51,396 bases of DNA from Streptomyces ureilyticus (GTDB lineage Bacteria > Actinomycetota > Actinomycetes > Streptomycetales > Streptomycetaceae): positions 1-51,396 of the forward strand of contig NZ_JAAKZX010000049.1 of the NCBI RefSeq assembly GCF_011045025.1, written 5' to 3'. A model generated the notes under the pieces. The model searched no databases. It was given only the letters and a program-made list of their open reading frames with translations, and had not been told where the DNA came from. Position numbers and translations under genes: made by a program. This document shows, piece after piece, positions 8,283 to 16,787 of this stretch (its first letter is position 1; each line of letters starts with the position of its first letter).

Positions 8283-9479
8283 TCACGGTCGTGCCTTCGC
8301 CGCTGAAGCTCTGGCCACCAGGATCAGCGCCGTCACCAGGTACGGCGCCGTGAACCACGCGAAGGCGGTGCCGTGCGCGGTCACCGAGCCGGCCGCGCCA
8401 TACGCACCATAGACGGCGATCGTGGCCAGGCTGGTCCCGAGACCGGCGACCGAGGTGAGGGTGGCCCGCCCTGTGTCGTCGATGCGGTGCTGGAGGCGGG
8501 TGTCGGCCAGTACGGTCGCCAGCTGGAAGCCGCCGAAGGCGAGGGCGACAAGGCCGATGCCGGCCGGAGTGCCCGCCGCGGCGCCGACGGCCAGGGCGAG
8601 CGCGGCGCCCGCGAGCAGCCCGGCGAACCCGGCCGTGCCCAGGCGTTCGCCCGCCCCGGCCAGCAGGCCGCCGACGGTGGCCGCCGCCCAGATCAGCAGG
8701 AGTAGATACGGGACCATCTCGTCCGGTACGCCGGTGTCACGCACGAGGAGCGGCGAGTACTCGTCGAGCGCGCCCCAGACGGCGGTCACGACGGGGACGA
8801 GCAGCAGGGCTCCACGGACGGAGCGGTTGGTGCGCGCCTCGGTGAGCCCGGCCCGAAGGGTGGCGGCCCAGCCGTCGCTTCCGGCCGCCGGCTTGCGGTG
8901 CTCCGGAAACCGGGTGGCCATCGCCGCCGCCAGCAGACAGGCCAGCACGCTCACCGCGCCCACGGCCGGGTAGCCGCCGAACGCGAACACCGGCCCGGCG
9001 AGCCCCATCGCCGCCATCACGGCGAGCAGGCCCGCCGCCCGGGCCCGGCCCATGACGCGGGCGTACCGGTCGGCGGAGCCGAGCCGGTCCAGCTCGTCGT
9101 AGACCAGGGCCTCCAGCGCTCCGGAGCCGAGCGCTTCCCCGGCGCCCCACAGGACGAAGCCGAGCGCGAAGGCACCGTACGACGGGACGAGCACCCACAG
9201 GGCGAAGCCGGCGGCGGTGAGCAGCGGACCGAGCCACAGCAGCCGCCGACGGGAGAAGGCGTCGGCCCAGGCACCGGAGGGGACCTCCAGGACCAGGCTC
9301 GTGAACGACCACAGGACGAACAGGGAGGAGATCTGCCAGACCGACAGACCGGTGTCGCTGAACAGCAGCGCGTACACCGGGTAGAGCAGGATCAAGTCGT
9401 GGAGAAACGCGTAGCCGTACAGCGTCGCCGCAAGCCGCCGCACGCCGACGGCGGGCACACGCGCAGGTGAGAGAGTCAT
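8283..9479 (-). CDS. MFS transporter
   Basis: 398 aa from the ATG at 9479, which has GGGAAGG five bases upstream; more distal in-frame starts lack a ribosome site. The protein is strongly hydrophobic, with about 12 predicted membrane segments and the MFS loop 2-3 signature (GAWADAFSRRR, about residue 70). It lies upstream of the davA/davB pair in the same orientation, 151 bp from davA, and downstream of an AsnC-type regulator. It could therefore carry lysine or its breakdown product, but this is only context. Confidence 0.83.
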   Translation of the reverse strand: MTLSPARVPAVGVRRLAATLYGYAFLHDLILLYPVYALLFSDTGLSVWQISSLFVLWSFTSLVLEVPSGAWADAFSRRRLLWLGPLLTAAGFALWVLVPSYGAFALGFVLWGAGEALGSGALEALVYDELDRLGSADRYARVMGRARAAGLLAVMAAMGLAGPVFAFGGYPAVGAVSVLACLLAAAMATRFPEHRKPAAGSDGWAATLRAGLTEARTNRSVRGALLLVPVVTAVWGALDEYSPLLVRDTGVPDEMVPYLLLLIWAAATVGGLLAGAGERLGTAGFAGLLAGAALALAVGAAAGTPAGIGLVALAFGGFQLATVLADTRLQHRIDDTGRATLTSVAGLGTSLATIAVYGAYGAAGSVTAHGTAFAWFTAPYLVTALILVARASAAKARP

Positions 9480-9668
9480 GAGGCCTTCCCGCAGGGACAG
9501 TTCGGACACCGGAGATACGGCGCCCGAGGCGGCCCTCGGGAGGCACGGCTGGTGGATCAATGTCGCCAGGTCATGGCACCGATAGTAAACGGACAAGCCG
9601 ACATAGCACAGCGAGTAACGGCGCCTTGATTAGGAAGGGTGCGATGCCGCGGCCCGAGCGCCCCGTTC

Positions 9669-10121
9669 TCACCCAGGCGCCCCCGAAGAAAACCGTCGCA
9701 ACAACGGCGACAACACCAGCACCGACTTCGTCCGCTCCACAAACGGCTCCCCAGCGATCCGCTCCAGCACCCGCTCAAAGTGCCGCATATCAGAGGCGAA
9801 GACCTGAACAACCGCGTCCGCCTCACCGGTGACGGTGGACGCGGCCACAACCTCCTGATAGCGCTCGAGACCGAGCCGAATGGTCTCGGGAGACGTGTTG
9901 CTGCGGCAGTAGATCTCCACGAACCCCTCGGTCTCCCAGCCGAGCGCGGCAGGGTCCACCCGAACCGTGAAACCGGTGATGGCTCCGGTGGCCCGCAACC
10001 GGTCCACGCGCCGCTTCACCGCGGGCGCGGACAGGCCGACCTCCTGCCCGATATCGGCGTAGGAGCGGCGAGCGTCTTCGGCGAGGGCATGCACGATGCG
10101 TTCGTCGAGTTCGTTGAGCAC
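9669..10121 (-). CDS. Lrp/AsnC family transcriptional regulator
   Basis: 150 aa with a GTG start. The N-terminal HTH (residues 4-60) shows LDERIVHALAEDARRSYADIGQEVGLSAPAVKRRVDRL, split here by description: it opens with LDERIVHAL and its recognition helix is APAVKRRVDRL. The C-terminal RAM ligand-binding domain follows (GEADAVVQVFASDMRHFERVLERI). Its start lies 6 bp after the guaB1 stop, so the two are probably co-transcribed. The adjacent MFS and davA/davB genes make it a candidate lysine-responsive regulator, as Lrp-family proteins usually sense amino acids. Confidence 0.88.
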   Translation of the reverse strand: MLNELDERIVHALAEDARRSYADIGQEVGLSAPAVKRRVDRLRATGAITGFTVRVDPAALGWETEGFVEIYCRSNTSPETIRLGLERYQEVVAASTVTGEADAVVQVFASDMRHFERVLERIAGEPFVERTKSVLVLSPLLRRFSSGAPG

Positions 10122-10127
10122 TCCGCG

Positions 10128-11594
10128 TCAGTTCCAGCTGGCGTGCAGTGGCATGCCCTCCGCGTAGCCGGCGGCACTCTGAATGCCGACGACCGCCTTC
10201 TCGGCGAACTCCGCCAGGGAGTTCGCGCCGGCGTAGGTGCAGGAGGAGCGGACGCCCGCGATGATCGCGTCGATGAGGTCCTCGACGCCCGGGCGGTCCG
10301 GGTCGAGGTACATGCGGGAGGTGGAGATGCCCTCCTCGAACAGGCCCTTTCGAGCCCGGTCGTAGGCCGACTCCTCGCTGGTGCGGTTGCGGACGGCGCG
10401 CGCCGAGGCCATGCCGTACGACTCCTTGTACAGGCGGCTGTCGGCGTCCTGGTGCAGGTCGCCCGGCGACTCGTATGTACCGGCGAACCAGGAGCCGATC
10501 ATCACGTTCGACGCACCGGCCGCGAGCGCCATCGCCACGTCGCGGGGGTGCCGGACGCCGCCGTCGGCCCACACATGCTTGCCGTACTTCTTCGCCTCGG
10601 CGGCGCACTCCAGGACGGCCGAGAACTGCGGCCGGCCGACGCCGGTCATCATGCGCGTGGTGCACATGGCGCCGGGGCCCACGCCCACCTTGACGATGTC
10701 CGCGCCCGCCTCGATCAGGTCCCGCACACCGGCCGCCGCGACGACGTTGCCCGCGACGATCGGGACCTGCGGGTCGAGGGCGCGTACGACCTTGATCGCG
10801 GTGACCATCGACTCCTGGTGGCCGTGCGCCGTGTCGATGACGAGGGTGTCCACGCCCGCGTCGAGCAGCTGCTTGGCCTTGCCCGCCACGTCGCCGTTGA
10901 TGCCGAGGGCGGCGGCGATGCGCAGACTGCCGTTCGCGTCGGTGGCCGGTGTGTACAGGGTCGCGCGCAGGGCGCCCTTGCGGGTGAGGATTCCGGCGAG
11001 TCGGCCGTCCGGGTGGACGGCGGGCGCGTAACGGCGGTTGGCGGTGTCAAGCGTGTTGAAGGCCTCGCGCGGCTCGATGTCCGCGTCGAGCAGCAGCAGG
11101 TCCCGGGACATGACCTCGGCCAGCTGTGTGAAGCGGTCGACGCCACGCAGGTCGGCGTCGGTGACCACGCCGACGGGCTTGCCGTCCTCGTCCACGACGA
11201 CGCCCGCGTTGTGCGCCCGCTTGGGCAGCAGCGCCAGCGCGTCGGCGACGGTCTGGTGGGGTGCGAGGACGATCGGGGTGTCGAGCACCAGATGGCGGCC
11301 CTTGACCCAGGAGATGACCTCGGTGACGACGTCGATCGGGATGTCCTGCGGAATGACGACGAGACCGCCGCGGCGGGCGACGGTCTCGGCCATCCGGCGG
11401 CCCGCGATCGCCGTCATATTGGCGACCACCAGCGGAATCGTGGTGCCGGTGCCGCCCGGCGACGCCAGGTCGACGTCCTGCCGCGAGCCGACCGCGGAAC
11501 GGTTCGGCACCATGAAGACGTCGTCGTACGTCAGGTCGTAGGGAACCGGAGATGACTCTACGTAGCGACCGGTGCCGGCCTCGAGGAAACGCAT
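10128..11594 (-). CDS. guaB1: GuaB1 family IMP dehydrogenase-related protein (probable GMP reductase)
   Basis: 488 aa. The fold is an IMPDH/GMPR TIM barrel with an inserted CBS pair (about residues 95-210: VADALALLPKR and GILTRKGALRATLY). The catalytic loop contains GVGPGAMCTTRMMTGVG, with the nucleophilic Cys. The sequence around VWADGGVRHPRDVAMALAAGASNVMIGSWFAGT is typical of the actinobacterial GuaB1 group, not canonical GuaB. GuaB1 proteins in mycobacteria act as GMP reductases, returning GMP to IMP; that function is assumed here. It is the last conserved flank gene before the biosynthetic cluster. Confidence 0.9.
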   Translation of the reverse strand: MRFLEAGTGRYVESSPVPYDLTYDDVFMVPNRSAVGSRQDVDLASPGGTGTTIPLVVANMTAIAGRRMAETVARRGGLVVIPQDIPIDVVTEVISWVKGRHLVLDTPIVLAPHQTVADALALLPKRAHNAGVVVDEDGKPVGVVTDADLRGVDRFTQLAEVMSRDLLLLDADIEPREAFNTLDTANRRYAPAVHPDGRLAGILTRKGALRATLYTPATDANGSLRIAAALGINGDVAGKAKQLLDAGVDTLVIDTAHGHQESMVTAIKVVRALDPQVPIVAGNVVAAAGVRDLIEAGADIVKVGVGPGAMCTTRMMTGVGRPQFSAVLECAAEAKKYGKHVWADGGVRHPRDVAMALAAGASNVMIGSWFAGTYESPGDLHQDADSRLYKESYGMASARAVRNRTSEESAYDRARKGLFEEGISTSRMYLDPDRPGVEDLIDAIIAGVRSSCTYAGANSLAEFAEKAVVGIQSAAGYAEGMPLHASWN

Positions 11595-11648
11595 AGACCC
11601 ACAGTTTCACGCGAATTGACGCAGGTCACTGCCAGGAAGACACAGCAA

Positions 11649-11693
11649 GAGGCCCCCGCGGTCGGGCAATCCTCCAGGGAGGTACGGGGGCTC
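11649..11693. terminator. Stem-loop at the cluster's left edge
   Basis: GAGGCCCCCG at 11649 can pair with CGGGGGCTC at 11685-11693 with one bulged base, enclosing a second small CCTCC/GGAGG hairpin. It sits between the end of the DUF6059 gene and guaB1, so it may terminate the polyketide operon or act in the guaB1 leader. Confidence 0.4.
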
Positions 11694-11728
11694 CCGTGTC
11701 GGGCAGGATTCTGCCTTACGACAAAACG

Positions 11729-11938
11729 TTACCGCGGTGCCGCGAGCTGACGTTCGAGTGCCCGTTCCGTGGTGGTCAGCGGGATGTCCGGGCACAGCCG
11801 CTCGGGGTGGCCGAGTGGCGGTGGCAGCAGGACCGGGGGCCGTGGCGTCGGTGGCGCTGCCGGCAGGCCCAGCCACATCCAGCCGGCGGCGACCAGGGAT
11901 TCGTAGCAGCCCCGGAGGAACCGTGTCACGGCCTTCAT
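11729..11938 (-). CDS. DUF6059 family small protein
   Basis: 69 aa starting at the ATG at 11938, which overlaps the stop of the upstream AT gene by 4 nt, indicating translational coupling. The sequence opens MKAVTRFLRGCYESLVAAGW, then a Pro-rich middle (PPTPRPPVLLPPPLG), then HPERLCPDIPLTTTERALERQL. This is the pattern of DUF6059, a Streptomyces family I associate with SARP-containing gene clusters. The N-terminal amphipathic helix could contact membrane or a partner protein. The function is unknown. It is the last gene of the KS-alpha operon. Confidence 0.72.
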   Translation of the reverse strand: MKAVTRFLRGCYESLVAAGWMWLGLPAAPPTPRPPVLLPPPLGHPERLCPDIPLTTTERALERQLAAPR

Positions 11939-13722
11939 GACCGCAGGGCGGGCGCCGGCTCCCGGTGCGCGCCGCTCGGGACCGTGGCGGCGACAGGTGT
12001 TTCGTCGCTCCATGTCCACAGCCGGGACAGCGCTTCCACATCGAGGTCGTGCCCCTCGGTCCACAGCCGCGCCGCGGCGGTCAGCACCGACTGGCGGTCG
12101 GCCTCGGCCGTGCCCCGGCGGGCGGGAAGCAGCGGCACGGCGGCGCTGGCGCCGAGGCGTACGGCCCGGTGGCGGCGGGCGAACGCGGTGAGGGTCTGCC
12201 GGGGTCCGGCCTCGACCAGCAGGACGTCCTCGATCGCGAGGAGTTCCTCCAGTGCCGTACGGAAGTGGACGGTGTCGGTGATCTGGCGGGCCCAGAAGCG
12301 CGGGCTGAGCGCCTCTTCGGGGCGCAGCAGGGCTCCGGTGTAGCCGGAGTACAGGGGCAGGCGCGCGTCCCGCAGCGGGATGCGGCGGTAGTCGGCCTCC
12401 ACCGCGTCCGAGGCGGGGGCCATCGCCGGGGAGTGGAACGGGCTGGTGGCGGGGACCGTGACGACCGTGAAGCCGTCGGCCCTGAGCCGGGACTCGACGG
12501 CGGCGAGCGGCGCCGCAGCACCCGCGAGCATGACCTGCTGGGCGGTGTTGACCGCCGCGACGACGACGTCCGCGTCGAGGTAGGGGCGCACCTGGTCCTC
12601 GCTCGCGGCGACCGCCAGCATGCCGCCGGCCGGCATCTTCACGGCTTCCCGTACCCGCGACATCACCATGGCGATCGCGTCGGGCAGCGACACGACGCCG
12701 GCGAGGGTCGCGGCGACGAGCTCGCCGGCGCTGTGCCCGAGAAGGGCGACGGGCCGCACACCCCAGCTGAGAACGAGGCGGCCGAGCGCGTAGTCGACCG
12801 CGAACAGCAGCGGTTGCGCCCGCCGTACGTCGTCGACGGGGATACGCGGCGCGCCGGGGTTCAGCCAGTCGTCGCGGATCCGGCGGCCGTCCTCGCCCAG
12901 GTGCGCGAGGACGGCGTCGACGGCCGCGGTGAACACGGGCTCACGACGGTAGAGGCCCGCCGCCATGCCCGGGTGCTGTGAGCCCTGGCCGGGGAAGAGG
13001 AGCGCCACCGGCCGGGGACGGTCCGCTCGTACGGGCCGGGCCTTGTGCACGGAGCTGACGGCGAGCACGGACACGCTGACGGCCGCCGCGCGCACCGGTC
13101 CGGGACGCGTTCCGCAGGGCACCGCGGTGGGCAGGGCGGGGAACGCCTCGCTGTGCAGTCCGTCGAGCAGGGGCAGCAACTCGCCCCGTACCCGGGTCTC
13201 GTCGTCCGTGTCGCGGCCCGACCAGAGCAGCAGCCGGTGGCGGTCGGGATCGGTGGCGCGGTGGCCGTGGCGGAGTGGGCGCAGGGGCGGCGGCGCGTCC
13301 TCGTCGGTGCCCGTCACGTCCAGTACGCCCAGGATGGGGTCGGAGTCGGCGACGGCCTCGGCGGCCCGCTTGACCGCGTACACCGTGATGGTGTCCTGCT
13401 CCGGCTCGCCGAAGCCCGCCACCAGGGCGAAGTCGGCGGTACCGGCGTGGAGTTCACGGTGGGCCAGGCGCAGGGCGCGGCCCGGGGTGAGCACGGTGCG
13501 GACGGTGAACCCTTCGTGCCGCGGACCGGGAGGCGGGTCGGTGGCGGGCCCGCCGAGGTACACCACGGTACGGACCGGCAGCGCCTCGGGAGACCGTCCG
13601 AAGGCGCGCAGGACCGCCGAGACTCCGGCGGCCGACACCACGGACCGCGTCCGCTGTTCCCGCGCGGGGCCGGGGCTCACGATCAGCCTCCGGACGACCG
13701 CGCTGAGCGACGTGAGCGTCAT
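11935..13722 (-). CDS. Discrete acyltransferase with degenerate N-terminal KS-like region
   Basis: 595 aa; the ATG at 13722 follows AAGGAGGGAAAC. The AT domain (about 235-520) has FPGQGSQ at 243-249, the nucleophile in GHSAGE (Ser331) and the catalytic His in TSPFHSP (His430); the specificity motif reads SPFH rather than HAFH or YASH. The first ~230 residues resemble a decayed ketosynthase fragment (LHAGTADFALVAGFGEP and TVYAVKRAAEAVADSDPI) with no KS active-site Cys, as if derived from a type I KS-AT pair. It may load extender or starter units for the adjacent KS-alpha/CLF/ACP, by analogy with ZhuC/DpsD-type enzymes. The acyl specificity is not predictable. Confidence 0.85.
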   Translation of the reverse strand: MTLTSLSAVVRRLIVSPGPAREQRTRSVVSAAGVSAVLRAFGRSPEALPVRTVVYLGGPATDPPPGPRHEGFTVRTVLTPGRALRLAHRELHAGTADFALVAGFGEPEQDTITVYAVKRAAEAVADSDPILGVLDVTGTDEDAPPPLRPLRHGHRATDPDRHRLLLWSGRDTDDETRVRGELLPLLDGLHSEAFPALPTAVPCGTRPGPVRAAAVSVSVLAVSSVHKARPVRADRPRPVALLFPGQGSQHPGMAAGLYRREPVFTAAVDAVLAHLGEDGRRIRDDWLNPGAPRIPVDDVRRAQPLLFAVDYALGRLVLSWGVRPVALLGHSAGELVAATLAGVVSLPDAIAMVMSRVREAVKMPAGGMLAVAASEDQVRPYLDADVVVAAVNTAQQVMLAGAAAPLAAVESRLRADGFTVVTVPATSPFHSPAMAPASDAVEADYRRIPLRDARLPLYSGYTGALLRPEEALSPRFWARQITDTVHFRTALEELLAIEDVLLVEAGPRQTLTAFARRHRAVRLGASAAVPLLPARRGTAEADRQSVLTAAARLWTEGHDLDVEALSRLWTWSDETPVAATVPSGAHREPAPALRS

Positions 13723-13883
13723 GTTTCCCTCCTTCTGGGGCCGCGGCCCCGGGCCGCATGGGTAGTGCGTGCGTGCTCGGTGGTGCGTACGGGACCGGCC
13801 GTCGCGGGCTCGGTCGTACGTACGGGAGGTGGGGTGGCCGCCCCGCCTGCGGGGGATGTGGGGCGGGGCGGCCGGTCGGGGAC

Positions 13884-14156
13884 TCAGGCGGCCGTGGCGC
13901 CACCGGAGTTGATGAGGGCGAGGAGCGCGCCCGGGGTCTCCGCGTCGACCACGGCGTCGTCCGGTATCTCGATGCCGTACTCGCGCTGGATCTCGCCGAT
14001 GACCTGCAACAGGGCGAGGGAGTCGTAGCCGAGCTCCATGAACGGGGTGTCGATGACGTCGCCGTCCAGGTCTACGCCCTCCTCCTCGCCGGCGCTCTCG
14101 CGGAGCATGCGGGTCAGGTCGGCGAGGGTGACGGTGGTGGTCGTGGTGGTGGTCAT
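13884..14156 (-). CDS. Type II PKS acyl carrier protein
   Basis: 90 aa from the ATG at 14156, where the sequence opens with an MTTTTTTTVTLADLTRML run; longer in-frame starts give low-complexity sequence. The phosphopantetheine attachment Ser is Ser46 in LGYDSLALLQ. Helical ACP pattern and acidic surface (ESAGEEEGVDLDGD) are as expected. It lies between the CLF and AT genes and would carry the growing chain made by KS-alpha/CLF. The dedicated phosphopantetheinyl transferase at 24472-25374 is a candidate activator. Confidence 0.92.
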   Translation of the reverse strand: MTTTTTTTVTLADLTRMLRESAGEEEGVDLDGDVIDTPFMELGYDSLALLQVIGEIQREYGIEIPDDAVVDAETPGALLALINSGGATAA

Positions 14157-14240
14157 GGTGGGTGACGTCCTCTCGGTCGGTCGGGTGGTCGGGCGGTCGC
14201 TGATGCGGTGGTGCGGGGTGGATTCGGGCCGGGCCGAACG

Positions 14241-14290
14241 GTTCGGATGAGTCCGGATGACTTTCCGAGGCGTTCGGATGCGTTCGGATG
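14241..14290. repeat. 10-bp-periodic short repeats after the CLF gene
   Basis: Variants of GTTCGGATGA recur at 10-bp spacing (14241, 14251, 14271 or 14272, 14281), interrupted by one diverged unit, directly downstream of the CLF stop and upstream of the ACP gene. They may reflect local slippage or a helical-phase protein site. Confidence 0.5.
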
Positions 14291-14292
14291 GT

Positions 14293-15525
14293 TCAGTCGG
14301 CGCGGCGGACGACGAGCGCGGCGTTGAAGCCGCCGTATCCGCGGGCGAGGACAAGCGCGGTGCGCAAGTCCGCCTCGCGGGCCTCGGTGACCAGGTCGAG
14401 CTGCTGGTCCGGCGCGGGCGCCGCCACGTTCACGGTGGGCGGGACAACCCCGTCGCGCAGGGCGAGCAGGGCGGTGGCCACGTCCAGCGCGGCGCCGCCG
14501 GCGAGCAGGCGTCCCGTCATCGTCTTGGGCGCCGTGACGAGAACGCCGCGCGGTCCGAAGAGCGCGGTCAGCGCCTCGGCCTCCGCCCGGTCCAGATCCG
14601 GTACGCCGGAGGCGTCGGCGAGGACGACGTCGACGTCGGCCGGGGTGATCCCGGCGTCTGCCAGGGCGTTCTCGACGGCCCGGCGCAGTGCGGGCGGGCG
14701 GCCGGAGTCCGGTGCCGGATCGAGGGTCGCCGCGTATCCGGCGAGGTGGCCGTAGACGCGGGCGGCGCCCCTGCGGTGGGCCGACTCCGGGTCCTCAACG
14801 ACGAGGATCGCGCCGCCCTCGCCGGGTACGTAGCCGGCCGCGTCGGACGAGAACGGCAGGTAGGCGCGGTCGGGGTCGTTGACGGTGCTCATCAGGCCGG
14901 AGGCGATCTGCGGCACCCAGCCCCAAGGGCACAGGGCCGCGTCGACACCGCCGGACACGACAGCCGGGACGCCCTTGCGGATGTGGCGACGGGCCTGGCC
15001 GAGGGCGTCGATGCCGCCGGCCTGTTCGGTGAGCAGGACGCCGCTGGGGCCACGCAGTTTGTGCCGGATGGAGATCTGGCCGGTGTTCACGGCGTAGAAC
15101 CAGGCGAAGGACTGGTAGGCGCTGACGTACTCCTTCCCCTTGCTCCACAGGTTCTCCAGCTCGCGCTGGCCGAACTCGACGGCTCCGCCGGACGCCGAGG
15201 TGACCACGCCGACGCCGTACTCGGGAAGGCCAGCGCTGTCGAGACCGGCACTGTCGAGGCCCGCGTCGGCCAGGGCCCACTCGGCCGCGGTCAGCGCGAG
15301 CCGCGTCATGTGGTCCGTCTGCGGCATGAGCCGGCTGGGGATGTGCTCCTCGGCGACGTATCCGGGCACCTCGCCGGCGATCCGCGAGGGATAGCCGCCG
15401 GCGTCGAAGCGGGTGACCGGGCCGAGGCCGGACTCGCCGGCCAGGGTGGCCTTCCAGAACTCCTCCGTGCCCAGGCCGTTGGGCGCGGCCACGCCCAGCC
15501 CGGTCACCACGGCGGTCGTGGTCAT
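14293..15525 (-). CDS. Type II PKS chain-length factor (KS-beta)
   Basis: 410 aa ketosynthase fold in which the nucleophile is Gln: GPSGVLLTEQAGGIDALG (Gln168), diagnostic for CLF. It starts on an ATGA overlapping the KS-alpha stop, so the two are produced in equal amounts as the KS-CLF heterodimer. CLF sets chain length and helps malonyl-ACP decarboxylation. An in-frame duplication gives LDSAGLDSAGL at residues 90-100, a linker region; it is encoded by a 15-bp near-direct repeat. Chain length cannot be predicted safely by eye. Confidence 0.95.
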   Translation of the reverse strand: MTTTAVVTGLGVAAPNGLGTEEFWKATLAGESGLGPVTRFDAGGYPSRIAGEVPGYVAEEHIPSRLMPQTDHMTRLALTAAEWALADAGLDSAGLDSAGLPEYGVGVVTSASGGAVEFGQRELENLWSKGKEYVSAYQSFAWFYAVNTGQISIRHKLRGPSGVLLTEQAGGIDALGQARRHIRKGVPAVVSGGVDAALCPWGWVPQIASGLMSTVNDPDRAYLPFSSDAAGYVPGEGGAILVVEDPESAHRRGAARVYGHLAGYAATLDPAPDSGRPPALRRAVENALADAGITPADVDVVLADASGVPDLDRAEAEALTALFGPRGVLVTAPKTMTGRLLAGGAALDVATALLALRDGVVPPTVNVAAPAPDQQLDLVTEAREADLRTALVLARGYGGFNAALVVRRAD

Positions 15526-16787
15526 GGGGCGCTCCTTTCCGGGCGGGCCAGCACCATGGCGCTCTGGAAGCCGCCGAATCCGCTGCCCACGCTGAGGACC
15601 ACGTCCGTGGTGTGCTCACGGGCCGTCAACGGGATGTAGTCCAGGTCGAGTTCGGGATCCGGCTCGTGCAGGTTGGCGGTGGGCGGCAGAACCGAGTGCT
15701 CCATGGCGAGGGCACAGGCGGCGATCTCCAGCGAGCCGATCGCCCCGAGGGAGTGCCCGATCATCGACTTGATGGAGCTGACCGGGGTGCGGTACGCGTG
15801 CTCCCCGAGGCTGCGCTTGAACGCGCCGGTCTCGTGACGGTCGTTCATCTTGGTGCCCGAGCCGTGGGCGTTGACGTAGTCGACGGTGTCGGGGGCGAGG
15901 CGGGCCTCGGCCAGGACCGCGTCGATGGCCGCGGCCATCTCGTGGCCGTCGGGCTTGAGGCCGGTCATGTGGAACGCGTTGCAACGGGAGGCGAAGCCGG
16001 CGATCTCGGCGTAGATGTGCGCGCCGCGCCGGCGGGCGCTCTCCAGTTCCTCCAGTACGAGGATCGCGGCGCCCTCGCCGAGGACGAGTCCGCTGCGCGT
16101 CCGGTCGAAGGGCCGGCAGGCGCTCTCGGGGGTGTCGTTGCGCGGGGTGGTGGCGTGGATGGCGTCGAAGCAGGCCGAGGTGATCGGCGAGATCGGCGCT
16201 TCGGTGGCTCCCGCGATCATGACGTCGGCGGTTCCCTCGCGGATGAGTTCCACCGCGTGGCCGAGCGAGTCGAGGCCGGAGGTGCAGCCGGTGGAGACCA
16301 CGGCGGCGGGCCCTTCGGCGCCGGCCTCGCGGCCGACCTCGGCGGCCATGGAGCTGGGCACGAAGTGCTGGTACAGCTCGGGCACCGCGTAGGTGTGGTC
16401 GACGTTCCAGAGGCGGCCGCCGTCGCTGACGACGACGTACTCGCGCTCCAGACTGGTGGTGCAGCCGACCGCACTGCCCAGGGAGGTGCCGATGCGTCCC
16501 GGGTCGAGCGCCGAGGTGTCGAGCCCGCTGTCCGCGAGTGCCTCGCGGGTGGAGACGACCGCGAACTGCGCGGCCCGGTCGAGCCGGCGGATCTCCTGCG
16601 GGGAGAGTCCGGCGGCCCGCGGGTCGAAGTCGCACTCGGCGGCGACCTGCGAACGGAACGGGGACGGGTCGTAGAAGGTGATCCGGCGGGTGGCGGTGCG
16701 TCCGGAGGTGAGCAGATCCCAGTACTCCTTGACACCGACTCCGCCCGGGGCCACGACGCCCAGACCGGTGATGGCGACTCTGCGCAT
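15522..16787 (-). CDS. Type II PKS ketosynthase alpha
   Basis: 421 aa. The active-site Cys is Cys168 in VVSTGCTSGLDSLGHAVE, with the two catalytic His in VNAHGSGTKMND and MIGHSLGAIGS. The opening MRRVAITGLGVVAPGGVGVKEYW and length agree with actinorhodin-type KS-alpha. It is the first gene of a minus-strand operon continuing with CLF, ACP, AT and DUF6059. It catalyses iterative decarboxylative condensation of malonyl-ACP. The upstream 365-bp region carries an 18-bp repeat array. Confidence 0.97.
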   Translation of the reverse strand: MRRVAITGLGVVAPGGVGVKEYWDLLTSGRTATRRITFYDPSPFRSQVAAECDFDPRAAGLSPQEIRRLDRAAQFAVVSTREALADSGLDTSALDPGRIGTSLGSAVGCTTSLEREYVVVSDGGRLWNVDHTYAVPELYQHFVPSSMAAEVGREAGAEGPAAVVSTGCTSGLDSLGHAVELIREGTADVMIAGATEAPISPITSACFDAIHATTPRNDTPESACRPFDRTRSGLVLGEGAAILVLEELESARRRGAHIYAEIAGFASRCNAFHMTGLKPDGHEMAAAIDAVLAEARLAPDTVDYVNAHGSGTKMNDRHETGAFKRSLGEHAYRTPVSSIKSMIGHSLGAIGSLEIAACALAMEHSVLPPTANLHEPDPELDLDYIPLTAREHTTDVVLSVGSGFGGFQSAMVLARPERSAP

